Below are positions 7,788 through 15,788 of a stretch of 64,000 nt of DNA, one piece after another. The position numbers and the translations under genes were made by a program. Source of the stretch: Terriglobia bacterium. GTDB taxonomy: Bacteria > Acidobacteriota > Terriglobia > Terriglobales > Acidobacteriaceae. Position 1 is the stretch's first letter. Each line of letters starts with the position of its first letter. Under the pieces are notes generated by a model, which had not been told where the DNA came from, did no database searches, and saw only the letters and a program-made list of their open reading frames with translations. The DNA lies in the NCBI GenBank assembly GCA_020073495.1, contig JAIQFD010000004.1:175001-239000 (forward strand), given 5' to 3'.

Positions 7788-8517
7788 GCGCGTTCCACCG
7801 CAAGCGGAAGTCGATGTAGAGCGGCGTCACCTTGATGCGCTCCGCGGAGCGATACCTCGGGTCGCGGGCCATCTCGATGAGCGCGAGGATGGCCCCGGGA
7901 TTTCCCTGACTGAGCTCGACCAGGCGTTCCAGGAACTCTGCCATGTTCAATGCTTGCAGCCCTGACTGCGCGGCGCCCTCACGCGCGAAGGCGAGAGCCG
8001 TCGCCGGGTCGAAATTCCGGATTTGCAGCCGGTCGGAGCGGTCTGGATACAGATTCAGCAGGAACCCGAGGTCCTCCATGTGGGCGGAGCGGGAGACGGC
8101 GACCACCGGAGTGGCAGCCGACTGGACCGCCTCCTTGATGGACGAGAACAAGGCCTGAGAGGCGCCTGCGGCGTGGTCCAGAACGACCACGTAGCTCGCG
8201 GCGCGCAGCGCATCGCGGACGATCCCCCGGATCGCCACCGAACTCTTGTGCTCAAGACCCTTCGCTCCTTTGCCCAGACCAGCCGCCGCGTACGGGTCGC
8301 CGGCCCTCACCAGAGCGCTTCCCAGCGCATGAAAAATGCCTTTGACGCTGGTGGAATCACCGCAATACAGCACCTGCGGGAACTCCGGCAGTAGGGTTTT
8401 CAGCAGCAGCGTCTTGCCCACCCCGGCCGGACCATGCAGGAGAAACGGCTGCCGCCGGGCCAGGCGGCGCCGGACCTCGCCGAGTTCCTCCTCGCGCGCA
8501 AACACCAGCTCTGGCAT
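7780..8517 (-). CDS. AAA/STAND-like ATPase
   Basis: This 245-aa single-domain P-loop ATPase has Walker A GPAGVGKT at residues 29-36 and Walker B-like VVVLDHA ending at D114. A sensor-like strand TPVVAVSRS is near 136, and a C-terminal winged or helical part follows (LSQGNPGAILALIEMA), resembling the NACHT/Orc-type GNP motif. It lacks the partner domains of a typical STAND receptor, so partners may be the neighbouring proteins. Its ATG overlaps the DUF190 stop as TGATG, and its 3' end overlaps the next gene, both signs of translational coupling. Its role is unknown. Confidence 0.75.
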   Translation of the reverse strand: MPELVFAREEELGEVRRRLARRQPFLLHGPAGVGKTLLLKTLLPEFPQVLYCGDSTSVKGIFHALGSALVRAGDPYAAAGLGKGAKGLEHKSSVAIRGIVRDALRAASYVVVLDHAAGASQALFSSIKEAVQSAATPVVAVSRSAHMEDLGFLLNLYPDRSDRLQIRNFDPATALAFAREGAAQSGLQALNMAEFLERLVELSQGNPGAILALIEMARDPRYRSAERIKVTPLYIDFRLRWNAHA

Positions 8518-8849
8518 CAGTGAGAGTCCGGAAAAGCGCCGCCCAACCTGACCTCGACTTCCATGGTCGTAACCAGTCGGTTACCGATCATTTCGGCGAT
8601 GCTGGGCATGATGCGCTCGACGTTTTCCTCCGATTCGACGAACTCGACCACCAGGGGAAGCAGACCCCCGGCGTCCACCAGCGAGGTTGTCGTGATCCCT
8701 GCCGCTTTCGTATACCCGGCGACGCCGCGCACCACCGTCGCTCCCGCAAGGCCCTGCTTGGCCAGCAACCGGAGCAGCGCCATGTGCAGAGGGTGGCCGT
8801 GCCACTCATCCGCCTCGTTGATGAAGATCGACACGCGTCTGGCTTTCAT
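8517..8849 (-). CDS. DUF190 family PII-like protein
   Basis: This 110-aa protein matches the DUF190 family over its whole length. The pattern RVSIFINEADEWHGHPLHMA, GLAGATVVRGVAGY and LPLVVEFVESEENVERIMP is characteristic. DUF190 proteins fold like PII signalling proteins (trimeric ferredoxin-like) and are often found next to CrcB fluoride channels; no crcB is present here. It sits 27 bases after the dynamin-like gene and overlaps the ATPase gene. A small-ligand-sensing trimer is inferred from the family fold, not shown. Confidence 0.85.
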   Translation of the reverse strand: MKARRVSIFINEADEWHGHPLHMALLRLLAKQGLAGATVVRGVAGYTKAAGITTTSLVDAGGLLPLVVEFVESEENVERIMPSIAEMIGNRLVTTMEVEVRLGGAFPDSH

Positions 8850-8876
8850 GGGCCGCTCCTTGACGCCGAGAAGTCG

Positions 8877-10592
8877 CTACTGCATCGAGACGTCCTCCGG
8901 ACCGCGCAAGCTGCGAACTTCAGCCTCCAGCGCCGCAAGACGCTCCAACGCCGCCGTGACCGCCTGGGCTCCCGCTGCGTGCGCCTCGCGGGCATGCACG
9001 ATGGCACGTTCCGCGATCGATCTGACATCGTGCAGCAGGCCCCGGATCTCGCTCTCCAGCTGCCGCCGGCTCTCCCGCATGCGCTCGTCAATGTCGTTCT
9101 GCACGCGAGAGCTGTTGATTTCCATGAGGTCCCCGACAAACCGCAAGGCGTCGCCCGCTATGCCTCCGTACGCGCGCATCAGCCCCAACGCCTGGTCCGC
9201 AACGTAGCGGAAGGGCGAGGCAGGCTGGGCGATCCTCACCAGTTCGTGAAAGTGGAAGCGCGAGCGCGTACGGAATCCGGGCTCAAGGTCGAGCGCTTCG
9301 GGCATCTCCGCCAGTTCGGGGACATCCGCTGCGGCCAGGCGGCGCAGGAAATCGTTGCCTAGCTGAACGAAGCGCTGCACACCCTGGCGATAGGCCTCCT
9401 CTGCGTGGACCTGCTCGCTTTCGAGCCACGGATTCAGCTGTCGCCGCGCGACGTCCTGGGCAGCCGACATGGCGTTCCTCCGAAACCCCGGCCCGCCACG
9501 GCGCGGGATCGCGTGCAGGACTCCGGACAACTCTTCCTGCGCCGGCGGGAGTGCGCGGCGGAGGAACATTTTCCGTCGCTCAATGAGCGATTGCGAAAGG
9601 CGCTGCTGCTCCGCCCCGAGGAGGGCCCCGAGCTCGCGGAGGGAGGTCTCGGCTTGGGCGAGTGTCTCGCGCAGAGCCGTGATGCGCCGCTCCGACTCTT
9701 CGTCCGGGCGAAGCATCGCTTCTGTCTCCTGGTGCAGGGTGGCGAGCAGTTCCTTGCTGATGCGGCGCACGCCGCGTTCCCCCGCAGCCTGCGTGATGCG
9801 CCCCGACCCCTCCGCCAGTTCTTCCAGGCTGCGGACGAAGTTTCCCCAATCCCGTTCCGGCCCCCGGCCCTCCAGGCGCTCCGCGGCGCTGATCTCGAAG
9901 ATCGGGCCGATCGGTGTCTCCAGGTGCTCTGCCAGCATGCGGCGAGCAAACGTGCTAGCCGCCGATCGTTCTACTTCCGTCACGCGGTCGGCCTTGTTCA
10001 GCACCACCAGAATGTCGTTCAACACGGCCGCGACCGTCTTCACCAGCTCGAGTTCATCTCCCGCGAGCGGCGGGTCCGTACCGATCACCACTACCGCCGC
10101 GTCGATGTGCGGGATGAATTCGTGGGTCGCCGCCGTGTTGCCGGTGAACACCGAGCCCAGACCGGGAGTGTCCACCAGGCACATCCCCGTGGCCAGCAAA
10201 GGGCAGGGCAGGAAAATCTCCACCCCGCTCACTCCCTTTTCGTTGCCGGGATTCTTCTCTTCCGAGACGTATTGCTCCACTGTGTCGGGACCGATCTCCT
10301 GCCAGGCGCCGCTCTGAGTCCGGATGCGGGCGGCGCGCTGCGATCCGAACCGGATCACCGTTGGGATCGCCGTGACCGGGACGACTCCCGCCGGAAGAAT
10401 GGGTTCGCCCACCAGAGCGTTGATCAGGGTGGATTTCCCGCGTTTGAACTGGCCGACAAAGGCCGCGTAGAACAGGCCTTCGGCCACGCGCTCGGCCCGG
10501 GCGCGGGCGTCGGCGGCAACGCGTTCCGCTCCCAGTTCCGCGGCGATCGCTCCTAGCCGGTCGAGAACGGAAGCTCGGTCAATCGCGATCAC
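8877..10592 (-). CDS. dynamin-like GTPase
   Basis: This 571-aa large GTPase has G1 GQFKRGKST (47-55), G2 threonines in VPVTAIPT (about 72-79), G3 DTPG (141-144) and G4 NKAD (199-202). The C-terminal 300 residues are helical and coiled (LRETLAQAETSLRELGALLG and later ESRRQLESEIRGLLHDVRSI), the stalk pattern of bacterial dynamin-like proteins that remodel or tether membranes. No transmembrane helix is evident. It is the first gene of a tight four-gene operon with DUF190, AAA ATPase and a helical protein. The region upstream carries a 24-base inverted repeat. The biological role is unknown; envelope stress or antiphage defence are guesses. Confidence 0.85.
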   Translation of the reverse strand: MIAIDRASVLDRLGAIAAELGAERVAADARARAERVAEGLFYAAFVGQFKRGKSTLINALVGEPILPAGVVPVTAIPTVIRFGSQRAARIRTQSGAWQEIGPDTVEQYVSEEKNPGNEKGVSGVEIFLPCPLLATGMCLVDTPGLGSVFTGNTAATHEFIPHIDAAVVVIGTDPPLAGDELELVKTVAAVLNDILVVLNKADRVTEVERSAASTFARRMLAEHLETPIGPIFEISAAERLEGRGPERDWGNFVRSLEELAEGSGRITQAAGERGVRRISKELLATLHQETEAMLRPDEESERRITALRETLAQAETSLRELGALLGAEQQRLSQSLIERRKMFLRRALPPAQEELSGVLHAIPRRGGPGFRRNAMSAAQDVARRQLNPWLESEQVHAEEAYRQGVQRFVQLGNDFLRRLAAADVPELAEMPEALDLEPGFRTRSRFHFHELVRIAQPASPFRYVADQALGLMRAYGGIAGDALRFVGDLMEINSSRVQNDIDERMRESRRQLESEIRGLLHDVRSIAERAIVHAREAHAAGAQAVTAALERLAALEAEVRSLRGPEDVSMQ

Positions 10593-10681
10593 ACCGCTGC
10601 GGCCTCCTCATTCACCAAGGACGCTTCTTCGTTCTAGCTCTGACGGGTGTTCCTGAGGTGGGATCGAAGCTGGTGCGGGGC

Positions 10682-10705
10682 GACCCCTACCTCAAAGTAG
10701 GAGTC
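10682..10705. repeat. inverted repeat upstream of the dynamin-like operon
   Basis: GACCCCTAC-CTCAAA-GTAGGAGTC forms a 9-bp stem (one G-T pair) with a 6-base loop, about 90 bases upstream of the GTPase start. It may be an operator or an RNA hairpin in the leader. No other gene lies in 10593-10849. Confidence 0.4.
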
Positions 10706-10849
10706 ATCTTCCCTGTTGAAGGGCGGTTAAGGGTGAACTCCAACACCCGAATGCTGCAGATTATCCGCACTCCGCCCCGGCTGCGTCAATGGTCGCAGCT
10801 CGACCGTTAAAGCCGATACTCCTGATGGCTGATCGCTGGCGGCTGAGGG

Positions 10850-12850
10850 CTAGTACGGGTACGGCTCGATCTTCCACTTCTCGAACACCTTCGCCTCCAG
10901 GAAGATCTTGAACAGCTCGGGGTCGAGCTCGCCGTCCTTCACCGCGAATCCCAGGATCTCGATGGCCCGCTCCTGGCTCACCGCCTTCTTATAAGGACGG
11001 TCGCTGGCCGACAGCGCGTCGAAGATGTCCGAGATGGTCATCATCCGCGTCTGCACCGGGATCTCCGGCGCCGACAGCTTGTAGGGATAGCCCTTCCCGT
11101 TCAGTTTCTCGTGGTGTCCGCGCGCGATCTCCGGGATCGCCCGTATCTCCCGTGTCCACGGGATCTGTTGCAGGAAGTTGAAGGTATGCACCACGTGCGA
11201 CTCGATCTGCAGCCGCTCCGAGTCGTCCAGCGAGCCCTTGCGGATGGAGAGCAGCCGCACCTCGTCGGGCGTCAGCAGCACCCGCTCCTCGCCCGCGAAA
11301 CTGACGAACTTCTCCGCCGAGATGCCCTGCAGCATGTCGAAGCTGCCTTCCGGCAGCACCGTCGGCTCGTTCGCCTTGCTGATGATCCCGAGATAGTCGT
11401 CGAGCAGCCGCAGTTGCCGCTCCAGCTCCGCGTCCAGTTCCGGCGTTCTCTTGGCGAACGACTCGCGCCCTTGCTCCAGCAGGTGCTCGAGCTTCGCCCG
11501 CAGGATCTCCACCTCGCGCGTGCGCTTGGCGAACTCGATGCGTTGCTGGATCAGGTCCATCTGCGCCGGATACAGCTTCTTGGCCTTGACCAGCACTTCC
11601 TCCCGCACCCCGACTTTTCCGAAGTCGTGCAGCAGCGAGGCGTAGCGGATCTCTTTCATCTCGCTGCGCGCGAACTTCAGGTCGGCGAACGGTCCCGCAT
11701 CGCAGCGGTCCACCGATTCCGCCAGCGCCACCGTCAGGTTGGCCACCCGGAACGAATGGCCGCTGGTGGTGGGATCGCGCGCCTCGATCGCGATGACCGA
11801 CGCCTTCACGAACCCTTCCAGCATCCGCTGGATGGCCTCATATAGCTGGCTGTTCTCGTAGGCCACCGCCGCCTGGCTGGCCAGCGACTCCACCAATTCC
11901 TGCTGCCGCTGCGTGTACGACACCACCTCCGTCTCCACCATCGCCGCGTCTTCCAGCTTGATGTCGTAATTCCGCTTCGCATTCAGCAGTTGCACCACCC
12001 CCACCACTTCCGCCTTCTGGTTGCGCATGGGGATGGCCAGGATGGACTTGGTGCGGTACCCCGAGCTCTCGTCGAAGCGCCGGCTGAAGGAGAAGGGTAC
12101 GTCCTCCGGCAGCTCGTAGGCGTCGCCCAGCCGCAGGCCCTCGCCCGTCAGCGCCACGTATCCGGCGATGGATTTCTTGCTCAGCTCCATCGTCGTTTCC
12201 TTGAAGGGGAACGACCGCGAGTCGTTCTGCGCCAGCTTGAAGAGAAGATGCTTGCGCTGCTCCTTGCGCTCGTCCTTCACCTTCCCCGGCGGCAGCTTGC
12301 TTTCCTCGGCCTCCACCAGGTACAGCGAGCCCGCGTCGCTCTGGGTGATCTCGCGGCACTTGGTCAGGATCATGTCCAGCAGCCGCTCCGTGTCGTGCTC
12401 CGCCGACAGCGCCGCCCCGATCTTGTTCAGCTCCGAGATCTCGCGCGTCGCACCCGCCAGTTGCTCCCCCACCTGACGCCGCGTCGCGTGCAGGTGGATG
12501 TGGTCCACCGCGTTATCCACCATCCGTTCCATCAGATCGTTGGGGGTGTTGGGAGGCAGGTAGGCGTACACCACCGAGTCCAGCCGCGGGTCCTGGAAGC
12601 GTTCGTCGGTCAGCGCGATCACCCGCACGCTGGGGTCGCGCAGCTTTTCGTAGTTTTCCCGCACCAGCCGTTCCGACGACGTGACCACCACCTTTTCCGC
12701 CGCCTTGATGTCGAGCTTCGTCCACGCCATCCGCCGGTATCGCTGCGTGCCCCGCATCACCTCCCGGCACACCACGTCCCCGTCGAAATACACCACGACG
12801 GGGAGTACGTGGACACTACCGTGCGTCGCGGGTCGTGCCGGTGCGCTCAT
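10850..12850 (-). CDS. GAF and HD-GYP domain protein (probable c-di-GMP phosphodiesterase)
   Basis: This is a 666-aa cytosolic protein. The N-terminal 120 residues look like a degenerate receiver domain. A GAF domain spans about 150-345, and an HD-GYP domain occupies the rest. Key motifs are GHSFRVANL, the HD in LLHDFGKVG (about 400) and ARGHHEKLNGKGYPY (about 575-590, the HHxxxxGxGYP signature), followed by ISDIFDALSASDRPYKKA. About 150 helical residues separate the HD and GYP parts, longer than usual, with a charged coiled stretch (RTREVEILRAKLEHLLEQGR). Predicted to hydrolyse c-di-GMP. Its last codons are duplicated at 7303-7351 and 3159-3250. Confidence 0.88.
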   Translation of the reverse strand: MSAPARPATHGSVHVLPVVVYFDGDVVCREVMRGTQRYRRMAWTKLDIKAAEKVVVTSSERLVRENYEKLRDPSVRVIALTDERFQDPRLDSVVYAYLPPNTPNDLMERMVDNAVDHIHLHATRRQVGEQLAGATREISELNKIGAALSAEHDTERLLDMILTKCREITQSDAGSLYLVEAEESKLPPGKVKDERKEQRKHLLFKLAQNDSRSFPFKETTMELSKKSIAGYVALTGEGLRLGDAYELPEDVPFSFSRRFDESSGYRTKSILAIPMRNQKAEVVGVVQLLNAKRNYDIKLEDAAMVETEVVSYTQRQQELVESLASQAAVAYENSQLYEAIQRMLEGFVKASVIAIEARDPTTSGHSFRVANLTVALAESVDRCDAGPFADLKFARSEMKEIRYASLLHDFGKVGVREEVLVKAKKLYPAQMDLIQQRIEFAKRTREVEILRAKLEHLLEQGRESFAKRTPELDAELERQLRLLDDYLGIISKANEPTVLPEGSFDMLQGISAEKFVSFAGEERVLLTPDEVRLLSIRKGSLDDSERLQIESHVVHTFNFLQQIPWTREIRAIPEIARGHHEKLNGKGYPYKLSAPEIPVQTRMMTISDIFDALSASDRPYKKAVSQERAIEILGFAVKDGELDPELFKIFLEAKVFEKWKIEPYPY

Positions 12851-12942
12851 ATTTAGCTCAGGCGGGGAATAGGTGCTCTGGCGGCAAACTATACCAGTAG
12901 TCCGTCTCTAGTGACTAGATATTCAGCGGTGTTTGCGTGGGT

Positions 12943-12976
12943 GCCCCACCCAAGCCCGGCTTTGGCTTGGGTGGGC
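12943..12976. repeat. inverted repeat downstream of the thioesterase gene
   Basis: GCCCCACCCAAGCC ... GGCTTGGGTGGGCG forms a near-perfect 13-14-bp stem with a short GC-rich loop. No T-run follows, so it may be a REP-like element or a processed 3' end rather than a classical terminator. Confidence 0.6.
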
Positions 12977-12992
12977 GTGGCAACTGAGCCTC

Positions 12993-13457
12993 TCACCACC
13001 GGTGGAACGCCGGATGCCCCTCTTTCACCGCCACGAATTTCCCTCGGCAGGTCGCGCACACCTGTCCGCCCGCCCGCAGCTCGGCTTCGATGACGGCGCG
13101 GTCGTCCTTGATCTCCGCCACCCGCGCCACCAGCCGCAACGGCCCGGCCTCGGTCGGCGTCGGACGCAGCAGCTTGATGGCATACTCCGCCGTCACCGTA
13201 CAGGGCGGATGCTCCGCCCCCTGCCGCTTCATCAGGTGATACGCCGCCGTCCAGTTGGAATGGCAGTCCAGCAGCGCCCCGATGATCCCGCCGTTCAGCG
13301 CCCCGTGGTACGCCTGGTGATGCGGCTGCGGCTGCCACTCCGCCACCACCTCGTCCCCTTCGACGAAGCTCTGGATGTGCAGCCCCTGCGGGTTCGCCGG
13401 CCCGCATCCGAAGCAGATGTTCGCCGGCGCGTACGTCTCTTGCAGACTCTTGCTCAT
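12993..13457 (-). CDS. PaaI-type hotdog-fold thioesterase
   Basis: This 154-aa protein has the single hotdog domain of the PaaI/YbgC-like 4HBT group: NPQGLHIQSF, HQAYHGALNGGIIGALLDCH (the helix region bearing the catalytic residues) and the closing strands AVIEAELRAGGQVCATCRGKFV. It would hydrolyse acyl-CoA or aryl-CoA thioesters; the substrate is not evident. An N-terminal C-x-x-C (CFGCGP) is present, as in many small thioesterases of this subgroup. It is probably monocistronic, with the hsd operon divergent on its right. Confidence 0.8.
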   Translation of the reverse strand: MSKSLQETYAPANICFGCGPANPQGLHIQSFVEGDEVVAEWQPQPHHQAYHGALNGGIIGALLDCHSNWTAAYHLMKRQGAEHPPCTVTAEYAIKLLRPTPTEAGPLRLVARVAEIKDDRAVIEAELRAGGQVCATCRGKFVAVKEGHPAFHRW

Positions 13458-13790
13458 GAGAAGACGTGATGATATCTCACGCTTCGCCTCTGCGTTCCGG
13501 AAAGCATCTTCCGAGGGTTGCTGCCTCCCGCGCTAAGGTGCTCCCCACTTCCAGCCCAGCCGCTCGTCGTGGGCTCCGGTGCCGGTTCTTAACGGCGGCG
13601 AGCAGCCCTGATTCCTCATTCGACATATTGACGTACTATGCACCGCCTAAGCCGCTGTAGAATCGGCAGTTCCCCTGACCAGCTACTCTCGGTGAGCAGT
13701 TCTGAAATCGGAACAAAACCGTCCACTGCGGGCTGAGTGCCAGCGGTCCAGCTACTCTGGGCTGCTTTTCGGTGTCCGAGGGCTACGTGC
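13458..13790. other. intergenic region between thioesterase and hsdM
   Basis: These 333 bases separate divergent genes. I find no gene. A TTGACG hexamer at 13628-13633 and TAGAAT at 13658-13663 are 24 bases apart, too far for a standard sigma-70 promoter, so the hsd promoter remains unassigned. This is the left junction of the restriction-modification block. Confidence 0.4.
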
Positions 13791-15788
13791 ATGAACGGAT
13801 TCACTGACAAGGTTGCATTCATCTGGAGCGTTGCTGACCTGCTGCGCGGCCCTTACAAGCCACACCAGTACGGCAGGGTGATTTTGCCCCTGACGGTACT
13901 CAGGCGTCTCGACTGCGTTCTTGAGCCGACCAAGCAGAAGGTGCTCGACAGGCACGCCGTTCTGAAGAGTGGCCCGGTAAAGGATTTCGAGCCGATTCTG
14001 AACCGCGTAGCTGGACATGCGTTCCACAACATCAGCAAGATGGACTTCCAGAAGCTGAAGGGCGATCCCGACAAGATCGCTCCGAACCTCGACAAGTACA
14101 TTAAAAGCTTTTCGTCTAAGGCGCGGCAGATTTTCGAGTTCTTCGAGTTCGACAAGGAGATCGCCAAGCTCGACGAGTCCGACCGTCTGTACCAAGTGGT
14201 CAAGAAATTTGCTGATATAGACCTGCACCCCGACAAAGTTCCGAATCATGAGATGGGCCTCATCTTCGAGGACTTGATCCGGCGCTTCAATGAATCCTCG
14301 AACGAGACGGCGGGAGATCACTTCACCCCACGCGAAGTCATCCGTCTGATGGTGAACCTGCTGTTCGAGCCGGACGGGGCGGTCTTACGGAAGGCGGGCA
14401 TTGTCCGCACGCTTTACGATCCGGCTTGTGGAACGGGCGGAATGTTGTCAGTTTCGGAGGAATATCTCCGCGACCTGAACCCACAAGCGCAGCTTGAGGT
14501 CTTCGGGCAGGACTACAACAACGAGGCTTTCGCCATCTGCTGCTCGGACATGATGATCAAGGGGCAGAACCCGGAGAACATCAAATTCGGCGACAGCTTC
14601 ACGAAGGACGGGTTACCCGGCATGAAGTTCGATTACCTGCTGGCAAACCCACCCTTCGGCGTCGAGTGGAAGCCACAGGCCGACGCCATTGAGAAGGAGC
14701 ACGAAGAGAAGGGATTCGAGGGCCGCTTCGGGGCAGGTCTGCCGCGCATCAATGACGGATCATTCTTGTTTATTCAGCACATGATCTCGAAGACGAAGCC
14801 GAGCGGCTCACGGCTGGCGATTGTGTTCAACGGCTCACCCCTATTCACAGGTGACGCCGGATCGGGCGAGAGCGACATCCGCAAGTGGATCATCGAGAAC
14901 GACTGGCTCGAAGCGATTGTCGCGCTACCCGACCAGATGTTCTACAACACCGGCATTTCGACTTACATCTGGATTTTGACGAACCGCAAGCGCCCCGAGA
15001 GGCGCGGCAAGGTTCAACTGATCAATGCCGTGGATCTGTTCCAGAAGATGCGACGTAGCTTGGGCAACAAGAGGAACGAGCTTTCCGACGCGCACATTGC
15101 CGACATCACCCGCATTTATGGGGAATTCAAGGAATCGGAGCAGTCGAAGATATTTGACAACGACGACTTCGGATACCGGCAGATTACGGTCGAGCGCCCA
15201 CTCCGCCTGCGCTTTCAGGTGACGCAGGAACGGATCGAGTGGCTGAAGGAACAGACCGCGTTCCAGAACCTCGCCAGGAGCAGGAAAAAGGGAAAAGAGG
15301 GCCAGCGAGAAATCGAGGCTGGCGAGGCATTACAGGCCGAGATCATCGCCATGCTGAAGGGAATGAACCAAGCCGTGGTGGACAAGAGCCGCCCTGCTTT
15401 CGAGAAACGGCTGACACGCGCAGCACAGTCTGCGGACATCAGGCTCTCGGCTGCGCTGCAAAAGGCAATCCTGACAGCGATGTCTGAGCGCAACGACGAG
15501 GCCCAGATTTGTGTCGATGCAGATGGCAACCCGGAGCCGGATTCCGAATTGCGTGATTACGAGAACGTGCCGCTGAAGGAAAACATCCACCTGTACTTCA
15601 ACAAAGAGGTTAAGCCCCACGTTAGGGACGCTTGGATAGAAGAGAGCAAAACAAGGATCGGTTACGAGATTCCGTTCACTCGGCACTTCTACAAGTACAC
15701 GCCGCCACGCCCGCTGGAAGAGATTCGGGCAGAAATCAAGCGTGTCGAGCATGAGCTTGTAAAGGCGCTGGCTGAGGTGATGGGATGA
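13791..15788 (+). CDS. hsdM: type I restriction-modification methyltransferase subunit
   Basis: This 665-aa adenine-N6 methyltransferase has an N-terminal HsdM helical domain (to about 130). The SAM-binding motif DPACGTGGM is near residue 210 and the catalytic NPPF near 286. A long C-terminal extension (after about 480) is helical and contacts HsdS in related complexes. The ATG at 13791 is preferred because MNGFTDKVAFIWSVADLLRG is the normal family N-terminus. With HsdS it methylates the recognition site and protects host DNA. The stop overlaps the hsdS start (ATGA at 15785-15788), showing translational coupling. Confidence 0.95.
   Translation: MNGFTDKVAFIWSVADLLRGPYKPHQYGRVILPLTVLRRLDCVLEPTKQKVLDRHAVLKSGPVKDFEPILNRVAGHAFHNISKMDFQKLKGDPDKIAPNLDKYIKSFSSKARQIFEFFEFDKEIAKLDESDRLYQVVKKFADIDLHPDKVPNHEMGLIFEDLIRRFNESSNETAGDHFTPREVIRLMVNLLFEPDGAVLRKAGIVRTLYDPACGTGGMLSVSEEYLRDLNPQAQLEVFGQDYNNEAFAICCSDMMIKGQNPENIKFGDSFTKDGLPGMKFDYLLANPPFGVEWKPQADAIEKEHEEKGFEGRFGAGLPRINDGSFLFIQHMISKTKPSGSRLAIVFNGSPLFTGDAGSGESDIRKWIIENDWLEAIVALPDQMFYNTGISTYIWILTNRKRPERRGKVQLINAVDLFQKMRRSLGNKRNELSDAHIADITRIYGEFKESEQSKIFDNDDFGYRQITVERPLRLRFQVTQERIEWLKEQTAFQNLARSRKKGKEGQREIEAGEALQAEIIAMLKGMNQAVVDKSRPAFEKRLTRAAQSADIRLSAALQKAILTAMSERNDEAQICVDADGNPEPDSELRDYENVPLKENIHLYFNKEVKPHVRDAWIEESKTRIGYEIPFTRHFYKYTPPRPLEEIRAEIKRVEHELVKALAEVMG

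Noticed and set aside
10682-10705. Inverted repeat as an intrinsic terminator
   Set aside because: No T-run follows on either strand and it lies upstream of a gene, so it is listed only as an inverted repeat.
13628-13663. Promoter for hsdMSR (TTGACG and TAGAAT)
   Set aside because: The 24-base spacing is incompatible with a normal sigma-70 promoter.
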